From positions 33,030,122 to 33,094,121 of the forward strand of contig OX328101.1 of the NCBI GenBank assembly GCA_946811185.2: a DNA stretch of 64,000 bases, read 5' to 3'. Origin of the DNA: Hippopus hippopus. Lineage: Eukaryota; Mollusca; Bivalvia; Cardiida; Cardiidae. Shown piece after piece: positions 1-12,248 of this stretch (positions are counted from its first letter, which is position 1; the number at the start of each line of letters is the position of its first letter). The translations under genes and the position numbers were made by a program. The notes below the pieces were generated by a model, which saw only the letters and a program-made list of their open reading frames with translations, was not told the DNA's origin and searched no databases.

Positions 1-61
1 TGTCGTCTGCAAATGCTTTCGATTTTGACGAGTCTTACATTTTGTCGTCTGGTAAAGAATA
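1..61 (+). mobile_element. Right end of a family B MITE cut by the window start
   Basis: It begins TGTCGTCTGCAAATGCTTTC and ends TTTGTCGTCTGGTAAAGAAT, the last quarter of family B. Confidence 0.7.
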
Positions 62-2816
62 AACGTTTCTTTGTGCCACTGGTGTCCACTCCACGCGTTT
101 ACTTCCTTTTAAGTATCGCTAAAAATATGCTTATTTGCTCAGCCTGTAAAGCGTGCTAGATCTTTCAGTACAGCTATAAACCGACATTTTTTCTCGTCCG
201 CTGCTTACATTCAGAAGTTTATTTAGAGACTGAGGCTGCATCTGATTAATTGATTTCTAAAGCTGTGCTTTTCTTGCATTCGTAAGAGTCTCGATTTTTT
301 CTGTAATATTCATCCAAGATTCTGATATCAACAAAATTGTTGATGAATACTGTCAAGGAGAGCAGTAAGGGAGGTTCACTGTGATAGACTGAATAAATAA
401 ATTAATTATAATTATCATTTTATTGTTTATCCGGCAAATTGGCGAGCATTACAGTAGTACTGAAAATACAAACAGAACACAAAAGAAGGGAAAAAAGATG
501 AAAAATGAGAACAAGAATCATACAACAAAAATGGTTAGAAAAAGAGCCAATGTACATCCAAATTCTTACCCGAAAGAAGCCTTTGCAATAAAAAGACGAA
601 AATGCAAAAAACCTTCCTCAGTCAGAATACGGGTGCACATTGTGCGAACCTAAAAACATGAAAATACATACATGTATAAACAAACTAGAGAAAAATGAAG
701 GAAAAAAATGTAAAGGAATATAATAAATGAGAGAAGAAAGTTTCAGCAAATAAATTACACAATTCTTGCACGAAAACGAAAAACAAGGAAAATTGGACTA
801 AATTAAATGATGAAATACTATATATGGGCCTTGTTTTAGTATATCAGGCAGGAGACAACGATGAACTTGAGAGAGAATGCCAGTGAAAAAGGTAAAGAAT
901 CATGGATAATCTAAGTACATGTCTGCGGAAACATTACGAAGTCGCTGATCAATTCTTAGCCACACAAAAGGCCTTGTAATTTGGAAAAGTGAAAAATTGA
1001 GGTACAGTATAATGGAGATGAAGTTATAAAAAGATGGTGTACGTAAAGATGTTGACTGTGGTGCGTGGAATAAGTCATAAAAATATATCAAAGCTTGTTT
1101 TGAATACCAGTGTTTTTAATGAAAGTGATATGTAAATCAATGCTGACAGTGTCAAAGAGTTTATATAATTATTATGTCTTCGTCAGACTATTTGTTAAAT
1201 GTCGAAGTCATTAACCAGTGTAACACTGACTGCCCAAGGCTAACTTTAACGCCAGTTTGTGGAAATACTTCCTACAGTGCATTTCAATCAAAGAGGACTT
1301 GAATCGGAGACAATTTAATCCGAAGTTGTTTTTCAAATTGTAACGTGTTCACCCCATCTCTCCGTCCACATAATATATGTCAGAATTACCTAGAACCCAA
1401 ACAAGATAAAACAGAATGAATTTGTTGAGAACTTCGAAATTCTTCAACCCATTATCCTAGATACTGTTGTTAGGCTGGTCTCCTACTCGTATAAGAGGCA
1501 GGTAATAAAAACGTTTGATGATCTGGTGTTTCTTATTTTAGATACTGATACTATTGTGGGAAAAGGAGCTGCTGCTCCTAATTGCTCCTTTTTCGACAAT
1601 ATTTTCGAAAGCTTTTATCTGTTGAGGCGAAAGTGGTCGTGCTTTTATGTTTCATGAGGGAAAATAGCTAGCAGTCACTCCCCGGTTTGTTTTCATGTCT
1701 GATACAATACTTGCAAATTGCACCGCTATACTTGTCCTATCGTCACTAAACACAGGACACCGCAATAAAGTGTCTAGAAAAAGGGGGTTAATTAGGTTGC
1801 CTATTGAATATTTCCGGCGAATTCAATAAGGACAAATTATTAGTCAACTGGTAATGTTTGTTGGAGCAGTCTGTTTTCCCGGGAGAGTTTCGCTGATGAA
1901 TGACGATGAAATTCTGCTTTGTCAAAGTATAAAGTAATATTCTTTCGAATCTGTGCAAGCGTATCGGCTCTTCAGGCCCAGGATGTTGTGGGAGTGCCCT
2001 GATAAGGACTTCTAACCCTTAAACTGCTAAATGAATAAAACCAAAATTCTACTGATAGTTAAGACCAAAATATTGCTCTTTCAAATTTGATTTTACCGGG
2101 AAGAAACTACCGTATCGGACAGCGTAGCTCAAAGATGTTGTGCTATCTGATCTTGATCTGCACTGTCCGAATTTTGTGTACAGGCGAAAATGACGTCACA
2201 ATAATGCTGTAAATGATGTCAGGCATATGAAACTTCGTTGGCTTACGCATCAAACCATGACGTTTGCGTCAATATGGTTTCTATGTATTTATATATTTCT
2301 AACGACTGAGCAACGGCTAATTATAATACCTGTATGAAATATTCCATTACAATAATTTCGGCTTGTAACGACCGATGCAAGCCGTAATAAAATCGGCTGT
2401 TTTTAAGAACGTTTCGAAATCATTCTGAATGTGTACATGAAACTATTCAAATATGATTGCTGGACATTGACATGATTTTTCATGTCATTCCGACGTCAGA
2501 AAAAACGATCTTATAGCAAAAGTTCACGATTTTCTGGGACAACCCCGCACATCGTAAAGAGGTTCTTATAATAAAATGTTGGTCATATGACCTTTATGAT
2601 ATGATAAGTATTTATTCCCCACAAATTCGGAAAGCTGCATGTTTTTTTTCAATTCGGGAAATTTACGGTTGATTGGTCCTACAGCTGTTGAGAGGAATCT
2701 TTGAAGTTTTTTTTTTTAATTTCAAAGTCTGAAATTACTGTAATATACTGGGCAGAGATGGCTTTTGAATGGCGGTACGTTTGCCAGTCTGTGTCGGTAT
2801 GTCTGCCCCATCTGTC

Positions 2817-2909
2817 TTCATGTCACAGTCTACTAGTATGTGTTTCTGTCTCTCTTTCTCCCCCCCTCCCCCCCATCTCCATATCTCTGTCTCTCTCTCA
2901 TTTTATGAG
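2817..2909 (+). repeat. Pyrimidine-rich tract before a GPCR exon
   Basis: TCTGTCTCTCTTTCTCCCCC and similar text fill about 90 bp, ending 35 bases before the exon. It probably serves as, or extends, the polypyrimidine tract. Confidence 0.6.
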
Positions 2910-2944
2910 ATAATTGCTACATCTTACTGTATGAATCTTTTCAG

Positions 2945-3496
2945 CTTTACCACAAGAGGCGTACACAATATGGGAAGCATATCCATGGAGATTTGGAGAA
3001 GTCTTCTGTTACATCAAAGCCTTACTACAAGAAATGACATCATATGCCTCTGTTCTGACAATCGCCGCATTCACTGTAGAACGATACGTCGCCATTTGCC
3101 ATCCTATTTGGGCTCATAAGTTCGCCAACTTATCAAGAAGTGTTAAAATCATAATCGGAATTTGGATTATATCATTACTGTGCGCTTTACCGTACCCGTT
3201 ACATACAGACTTGTTTTACTTCATCGATGCGAGCCACAACAACGGAACTCAAGTTGCCAATTCCCTCATCTGTAACATCAGACGGGAATACTATCCCCGA
3301 ATGACGTATATTTTCCAGCTATCAACCTTCTTGTTTTTTGTCATTCCGATGACGCTGATAGTTGTGTTATATCTGTTAATAGCTCTTGCCTTGAGGCGAG
3401 CAGCACTTCAGAGAGTGGCCTCTCAAGAATCCAGCAGTAAATTGGGACTCAGCAATCCTGTCTCACAATCTGGAAAAGCTGTTTTCCGAATGTTGG
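2945..3496 (+). CDS. GPCR exon: end of TM2/ECL1 through TM3-TM5 and most of ICL3
   Basis: The acceptor AG at 2943-2944 follows a long pyrimidine-rich tract. The exon opens with two bases of a split codon, then reads Leu-Pro-Gln-Glu. It encodes TM3 with the ERY motif (3079-3087), TM4, the second extracellular loop with its conserved Cys, TM5 and a short Ser-rich third intracellular loop. The donor is GTAAGA at 3497. Without splicing the frame runs on to a stop at 3625-3627, which would give a receptor truncated before TM6. The first ATG in the exon (3034) lies inside TM3 and is not a start. Confidence 0.9.
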
Positions 3497-6400
3497 GTAA
3501 GATTGTTTGGGAAAAAAAAAATTTCTTCGTTGCACTATTTAATTTTTTCCAGACAATCCCGAGTGTTAACGACTCTGAAAGAGAAGGCTTTTGCAAACAT
3601 TGTTGGAAAAGGAGAAAATGCTGGTAACCACCATTTCCTCCTTTCTCCCAATGTTTTTTGCCCTATCTTAGACATTTTAGTTTCCTTTAATTTGTCGTCT
3701 GCAAATCCTTTTGTTTTGGACAAGTCAAAATTTTTGTCGTTTGGTAAAAATTTAACTCACATTTCTTTCTGAAACATATTTGCATCAGGCAGCTTTTCGA
3801 AGCATCCTCTTAAAATATAGAACTCTTTTATGTATAATTATAAAAAAGCCATGTCTGCGCAGACTGAAATGGGTCGACAGTTTTTGCTTTTGGTAAATTT
3901 TCTGTATTTTCAACAACCCTTCTACCTCAGGATTCAACTGGTTGTAAGACAAAATGGGCTTATGGGTCCATATTTATATGGTGACTTACTTCGTGTAATG
4001 CATCACAAAGATGCATTAAAGGCCCTTTTGCTAGGGCATAGCTCGTATATAAACTATTATTTCACATCTACAATTACCGCCGAATAGAGTTTTTTTTATA
4101 AACTACCACGTCGGTACAAAGTATCTAAAATCCATACTGGACCCTGTAGAGTTCTGTATAAGGATTTTTCAGAATGAGGCTAGAGTCTCGAATATAGATT
4201 TTTATACCCCCGCAAAACGAATGTTTTCGGGGGTATACTGGAATCAGCCTGTCTGTCCGTGTGTCCGTCCGTCCGTGTATCCGTCCGTGTGTCCGTCCGT
4301 GTGTCCGTCTGTGTACAAAATACTAGTAATTTTTTGTCGCGAACTTCTCCTACAGTTTTGCTGCTATTGTATTGAAAGTTTGTTGATACACTGATCATAC
4401 ACTGAAGTTGTGCAAGACGCACTTTTCAATCATCTACTCCCTATGATTCAAGGGTAATCTCCCCTTGAACTTAGAAAATCTTTTGTTAAATTGCCTGTTT
4501 CTGTCAAAGCGCTGGCTCCGGACTTTTTTTCTAAACGCTAGCAGATATTGAGCTGATTTTTGGTGTGCAAGTCAACCACCATGAGTTACAGATCAAGTTC
4601 GACTTTCGTTACGGTCCACTGATTTTTGACGAAATTGCGGGCCTTGGACTTGGAAATTTTCAAAGAAAAAAGATTTCCGGACTTTTTTTCTAAACGCTGG
4701 TAGATATTGAGCTGCTTTTTTATGTGCAAGTCAACAACTATGACTTACAGATCAAGTTCGAGTTTCGTTCCGGTCCACTGATTTTTGACGAAATTACGGG
4801 CCTTGGACTTAGAAATTTTCACAGAAAAAACAGTTTTCCGGACTTTTTTTTCTACACGCTGGCAGATATTGAGCTGATTTTTGTAGTGTAAGTCAACCAC
4901 TATGAGTTACATATCAAGTTTGAGTTTCATTGTGGTCCACTGATTTTTGACAAAATTACGGGCCTTGGACTTGGAAATTTTCACCCCAAAAAACAGTTTT
5001 CCAGACTTTTTTCTAAACGCTGCCAGACATTGACCTGATTTTCGCGAACTCCTACAGTTTTGCTGCTATTGTATTGAAAGTTTGTTGATACATTGATCGT
5101 ATACTGAAGTTGTGCAAGACGCACTTTTCAATCATCTACTCCCTATGATTCAAGGGTAATCTCCCCTTGAACGTAGAAAATTTTTTGTTAAATTGCCTGT
5201 TTCTGTCAAAGCACTGGCGGGGGTATTAAGTCACATTCATTGACAGCTCTAGTTTTTTTTTAGGTCGAAGCTAGAGTCTATAATATCGATATTTGTGAGT
5301 CGACTACAGCAATCCGTTGTCATAAATCACCACTTTTCGATTAAACCCCCACTTATGATATATTAATGACATAGCCAAGATATTTGTTGTTTGGGGTCCT
5401 TACATGGCTCGGTGGTAAAGTGTAGGTGGTAAAGCGTAGGACTCGCAAGCCGAAGGCCCCGGGTTCGACCGTCACTGGGACCACCGGGCTTTCGTAGGAG
5501 TATCCTTGGGCAAGACACTTCAGAGCTGTTACTAGTATTGGCGAAACCCATGTCGTAAATGAATGAGCGAACTGTCGCAGTTATATGACTAAAATAATGT
5601 TAAAGCGGCGTTGAACAACATTCAATCAATCATATTTGTTTTGTAAAGTTTGTAAGTAAGTGTGAAATAAAGATGTCATTTAAGATGCTTTGGTGCGATA
5701 TTGAATTAAACTGGAATCGCACACGGCGAAACCAGCCTTTATTTTGGACTCGGCTGTCGTCTCGTCCAAAATATAGACTGGTTCTGTTTTGTAACCGTTC
5801 AGTAGAATCCAGTATTGTACGCAAGCATTTTACCTACGTAATGAACCCTCGATTAACTAATTATAAGCAATAAAAAAATTTAGGAGAGGTCAGACTTGCT
5901 AAAAGCGTTGTAATTCCTAGGGTAAATTGAAGAAAATGTCAAACAACTTTAACATAATACTTAAAAATGTAATTCTATCGGACAATCAGTCTGTGTGCAG
6001 TTTGTTGTGTTAGATACCAAAATAAAACTGCCCCAGGTATGCCGAGTGCTGGTGGAAGCTATTTTACTAAAGCTTTATTTATTTTAATAGTTTAAGTGGA
6101 ATCAGAGAACGCACTTGTATAACTATTAAAACATTGGGCACCAACTTGTCTGCATTCTATTTTCAAGGACGAAAACTTTGAAATAGTACAAAGCAATTTC
6201 TTTGTCTCACTTTCTCTAGTTTCCTAACTCTTCCATCACAATGAATTTTTGTTAAATACTATGAGGTTATTTAACATGCTTGGGTACAATACTGAATTTT
6301 ATTGGATTCGTACACTGCAAAACCAGTCTATATTTTGGACGAGGCGATAGCCGAGTCCAACATATAGACTGGTTCTGCAGTGTACGAATCCAACTGAATT

Positions 6401-9400
6401 CAGTATTATACCCAAGCATGTTAAATGACCTCTTTATTTCACACTTCCGTATTGACTTGAAAGTAAACGACAAGTATATGGCCATTTCAATTTAAAAAAA
6501 ATAATAAAGAAAATCAAAACATATCAAAGGAGGGTTTTGAAATTGCTAGTTTGACAACGGACTTCGGTAGACTATTCTTCCGGTCAAATTTCGATATTCG
6601 GGACTCTAGCCTCGTTTTGAAAAATCCATGTTGGACTCTACAGCGTCCAATATGGAATAAGATATTCTGTACTCACCTGGTAGTATCAGAGCGATTTCAG
6701 TGGACGTTAAATTGTAGGTGTGAAATAATGATAATTATGGTTCGCTTGCCTATATTGTAGTGGCGGTTGTTGTATGTTTCTTCACATGTTGGGCACCATT
6801 CCATGCGCAAAGGCTGCTAACTATCTACAACACAGAGTGGACACCAGTACTGCTCGATATACAGAGTACCTTGTTCTATATTTCCGGTAAGTGTTCCGTA
6901 CAAATGGTGTCGCTTCGAAATATTCATTCACGATCAGTGTAGTTTGTCATCAACCAATTAACTCTTTAAGAAAATTTCGGACTCAACTAGATTCAAAGCA
7001 ATTGCAGACAACAAATTAAACGTATTGCCCGAAAGATGACTTCTGTAGAAAACAGTGTGGGAAAAGGAGAAAATGCTGGTTACCAACATGTTCTTCTTTT
7101 CCCAGAATGTTTTTAAAAAAACATCTTCCTCAAGGTCTAAAACCCAGAATTTTGTAGTGAAGAGCTAAAGTTGGACCAAAACTGATTACTGACTGTATAA
7201 GGTTCCATTGATATCACTGGAAGTGGGCGTTGTTTATTACTTTTTATTTTTTAAATTTGACCTCTATCTGAAATAAGGATATTTGCATGAATTTAGGCCA
7301 CTGCACACAGTGAACTTGGGAACCTCAAGCTCTTAATCTCTGACGAAAAAATAAAAACAACAAGAAAACCAAGACTGAATCAAAGCATCATTTCAGTTCA
7401 ATAGTCTTTTCCTGGGGTTACAGAAACATAGATCAAATTGCTTTTATACTGAGGGATATAGGGTTTCGGGGTATAAAAAATGGCCATTAATTTGTCTATC
7501 GGGAAAAAAAACCACATGTATACACACACACATACATGAAAATTTAGTCTTTAAACACTTTATTTCAAGTACAGAATGAACATGATTCACTACAGCCGTG
7601 AACAAGTTTCCAAGTCCCCTGCCACCTGACCGTACAACGAATTTATTATACTGCAAAATTTTACCATTCCAACGTGTGTTAAGCGAAATTTCCCTGTTCT
7701 ATGGTCGCAAAAATTGACTACGCTGACGAAATAGAATTTCCCTTCTGAGTGCCCAAATTCAATGAAAACTGACGTCAGAGGGAACTGAAGGCCAGCGGGC
7801 TATTATCATGGCCCGGTGTCCGTCGTGCGTGCGTGCGTGCGTTAACTTTTATTTCAAACATTTTCTTCTCTGAAACTAAATTTAGCCCTGTCTCAGGGGT
7901 CTCATGTTTTACAGGGCCTTTTATTGAGGAAACTTTGAAAATCTTCTTGTTTATAACCACACATTCTAGACCTGTATTATTTGGTATTTGGCTTTTTTCT
8001 TGAGGAACTCCACCAGGATTCAAGTAATTATAGCTTTGTGGTCAAAAATGGCTTGTCCTTGGGGTCATAACTTTCTTGTAGGATTTTATAGAAAAACATT
8101 TATATGTCTTCTAGTTTGAAATCAACTGGCCAAGTATTGTAATGTTTGGCTTGAAGTGTTTTTACTTATTAGCCAGTGGAGCGATACAGGGCCATCATGG
8201 CCCTCTTGTTTAAGGATACATGTTAAGTTCTATATTCATTTATTTTCAAAAATAATCCATTCTTTCCGTTTTAATGACAACCATCAAGGGAAACTAGTAA
8301 TAATATGGTGCAGGCTGTCTCGTGGGCCGCTCGTATCGATCGATCGACGCCGCCATTTTGGATATTGTGTTGAAAGTGCAGTTATATGTACGAGGCTTCC
8401 GAAAGGGAAACTGTTTTTACATGGTTTTTGCCCGTGTACATGATATATATGTTCGGGGTATATTATCCAATCAGATGACGAGAAATTTCTTTCAGTATAA
8501 TAATAATAACAATAATAATAATAATACCATGACTGCTTACCCTACACTTATTCACATTAGGTCATTTCACGGCCAATTTTTTGTGCAGTGCCTCGCTGAC
8601 TGTTCCGGATTTTGAAAACTCTTCACCAAACACCAAAATCTGACACTTGATCTAAATGAAATCATTAGCAGACGACATATCAAACATGGTACAAATGGTT
8701 TGATTTGCCCTAAAGAAAAGAAAAAAAAAAAAAAAATAAATAAAAAATAAAAAATAAAAAATAAAAAAATGCGGCAAAAGCAGAAAATGCTTGTTTCCAG
8801 CACTTTCTCCTTTTCCAACAGTGTTTTCAAAAGCCTTCTTCCCTGAGGTCTAAAACTAAGGAATGTATGATAAATGGTTAAACTGAAAATTGTTGGCCAG
8901 GTATGAAAATCCTGCTTTTCCTTTCGTCTTCTTCGGCTACTGCAATTAAAAACAAAGGCTTCTTTTCCACAATTTAAAGCATTTGTGAATTTTGTAACTT
9001 TGTTTTCCCGAAACGCTTGCTTCTATTTTTCCACATATTTCTAATTTTGATCATGACGAAAGCGAATTATCGTCCCGGACGGTATGCTGCTACTTCAGAA
9101 TGAGACTAAATGATTGGTACGGGTTATCTCTGAAGGCATTTGAAGGCATAGTGAGCAGAGAAAAAACTGGTTACCATTATTTTCTCCTTATTCCACAATC
9201 TTTTCCACTCTTTCAAAGACAAATTCCGGCAATTGAACGACATTTGAATTGTCGTCTGCAAATACGTTCAATGTGGACTAGCATAAGATTTTTCCGTATG
9301 GTAAGGAGTCGAGGTAAAACTGCCAAATTACATAGAAAAAGGGATAATTGCGTGTTCATGCTTCTGCACCAGACCTCTTTTTAAAAGACATTAAGTGGAA

Positions 9401-12216
9401 AATAGTCGAAATGAAATTTTCATGTTTCTTAAATTTCTACATTATTTAGCCATTTGTTTTCCATGCTGGCAAGTCTTAAAACAGACTATAGAGTAATACA
9501 ATAAAGTCTAAATTCAATTTTGTTTTACTAACGTGTACGAATGACCAAATTTCTGCCAGTCACCAGCTTTACAAAGACGACAGATAAGATCAGCTGGCTT
9601 TACGTCCTTCCAGTTTGATCTAGTTTACTCTTTTTATACACAGCTTATTGCTCAACTCTTTATCAGAAAACAAAGGTTTTGATTTGTCAAAATTGAAAGC
9701 ATTTGCGAACGACACATTGAATGTGCCCTTATCAAGGTATTTGCTCTTGATTGAGTAGAAAATATTGTGGTAGAAGGAGAAAATGCTGCATGGTTACATG
9801 CATTTTCTCCTTTTCTCATCATGTTTTCTTCCTCCCTTGGGTTGTTAAAACGCGGGGTCGTTTGGTTAGGGGTGAGCTTTTTTACCGATTCGATTCGGTT
9901 GTTTTAAGATCCTGGGTCTAAAAAGATATCATGGGAAAAGGAGAAACTTCTGATGATCCAACATTTTCTCCTTTCCTTCCGTCACATTTTTCTGTCTGTC
10001 CTTTCAAAGAAAACCACAATCATTATTTGTGAGGCAAATGCTGTCGCAAGTATATATGTATATTGCTTATTATGCTGAAGAATGAAGTTTTATTAAATCT
10101 TATCCTGCCAAATAAGTGAAATGAAACTGTCAAACCGACAGTAAAAACCTAAATCTTGCGATTTCGAAGGTACCTTTTGGGGAAAAGATATACATGTGTT
10201 CTTATAGGACACTAGATCTAAGATCAGACTGCAGTCTGATCTTGATCTACACTGTCGGCAAAAGATCTCTGAGTCGCGCTTCGCAGCCTAAGGGTTAATG
10301 TCCATTTTCAAGGAATGAGAGTGAATCGTAAAAAATTGTTTGTCTCTTTGAGTACTTTGGTGCAGCAGGATCAAGCTCACAAAATATACATGTGCGATAA
10401 CTCTTGAGGAGGCGACAAAATTGTAGACTCTTCCGTGCTGAAAGCATTTGCAGAAGACCAACAACTTGTGACCAAAATGATGGAATTTGTCTTTGAAAGG
10501 CTGAAAAGGAAAGAATACCGGTTCCCAGCCTGTAGGATATGCTGGATAACTAATATAGGTTACGGTTTAATAATTTAGGTATTTGAAAAGCATATGGAAA
10601 ATGAAGGAAAAAAAATCGTTGATTGTCTGCTTTTGTCACGTATTTAAAAGCAGACTTCTGCAAGAAAAATAATGAAAAAAAAAAAAAATCCGTGGGAGGT
10701 AATGTTTTAACCCATAAACTTCTCAATACATTTTTCAAAAATTTCCAGGTGACATTCAAAACTTAAGTATTCGATTCTTGAGTATTCTTCTGAAGAAAAA
10801 TCCACCATATCGGTAAGGGTAGATCTATGATCAGACTGTACGTTCTGTGCAGTCTGATCTTGATCTACATTGTCCGCAAAACGCACTAAGTCAAGGGTTA
10901 ATTGAAATTAACTTAGTTTTGTCTGGTTTTCATTTATGGATAGTGTATAGTCATAAATTAATGAACCTCGAATTATTAGCTTAAAACATTTAAGCTATAC
11001 AGGTTTCACAAGGAAAGCTCAAGGTAAAGACAGATGGTACCAATTTATACGTGTGTATGAAAGACGTAAATACAATTTCCAATTGCCCGGTCAGACGGCG
11101 ATCTTGAATTATCTAAGTAAATAAAGTATGGACCAAAACAGCCTACAAAAACAAACACAATATACAAATAACTTGTTAACTCCTGAATCAAATAGACAAC
11201 CGATGACCTTAAAAACACTCATGTAAAATATGAAATATCTATATTCATTAAAGTTTAAGTCTACTGAAGCATGTGGCATTCTGTCTATTGTAGAAATTGC
11301 TTATTGCAGGCAATCGTTGCTTTCGCCACAATGTTTTTGCGAATAAGTCTGCGAATGAAAAAGGTCATCTGCAGACGGTAAGGGGTTTAAAAGGAGAACC
11401 AATCCATAACTATAGCTGTTTTGATATAAATAATTCATCCTAATTAAACTTAATTCATTCCTTTGTAGCTGTATTACTTTTCTGTCTATTATTTGGGAGT
11501 TCTTTTTTTCGACGATAAGTAAACAACACAAGCTGATAAATGAAAGGCTATTTCTGATGCCACGGGGAGATATCTAAATACGAAGAACAATTCCTTGAAT
11601 ATTTATTTAGCTAAAGAGACCAGAAATTTTGCTATCGATTTTAACCTTCAGGCTGCTTAGAGAGACTCACTGACCTTTAGCAGACAATGTAGATCAAGAT
11701 CAGACTGCATGGAGCGTGCAGTCTGATCTTGGATCTAGACTGTCTGATGAAGTGATATTTTACTTCAAAAAGTAAGTTTGAAGTAGGATTTTGGAATGTA
11801 CAAAGACGGAGGTTAAAGAATATAATATGAAGCTGAGACTGCTTGGTCTCTCGATCTTACTTAGCGCCCTGCCAATGCGATATCATGGCTTCTGTCAGGT
11901 CGGTTACATTTGTTGCGACCTCTGTTTTAATGTTATTCATTTGTAGCTCGTCTGTTTTTAAAAGAAAACATCGACTTACTGTCATCTCCCTGTAGTCTGC
12001 ATCATAGTCATCGTGTGAAGACTGACATTTTCTGATATGGCCGTCATTACTTAGAATTTTATTTCATACTTGCGCAAATTGTTAACTTTAAAGGAGAATC
12101 CATATCAGATTGGGAGGTAATACTCAAAATATTTTGACACAGTTATGCCCCCTATTCCGACTTAGAATTTTCACTGAAAAAGTAACCGTAGCTGTGACTA
12201 GTGCTTTTGTTATACT

Positions 12217-12248
<32 letters not shown>

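Larger units (their letters stand above)
1..2944. other. Non-coding: upstream/intron of the GPCR gene
   Basis: It contains the end of a family B MITE (1-61), a decayed hairpin at 1545-1620, a decayed reverse family A MITE at about 2013-2180, and the pyrimidine tract. I searched for a TM1-TM2 exon by eye and saw none. The only protein-like item is a 42-codon Cys-containing frame at 1174-1302 (see findings). Confidence 0.6.

Noticed and set aside
2701..3119. Two overlapping open frames over the pyrimidine tract
   Set aside because: They are out of frame with the GPCR exon and their residues come from CT-rich simple sequence.
3034..3627. A 197-codon open frame read as a complete gene
   Set aside because: Its ATG is inside TM3 of the GPCR and its end is intron plus a family B MITE; the real exon is 2945-3496.
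5630..6495. Open frames on both strands in 5,630-6,495
   Set aside because: They are shadows of the palindromic foldbacks, which give mirrored frames.
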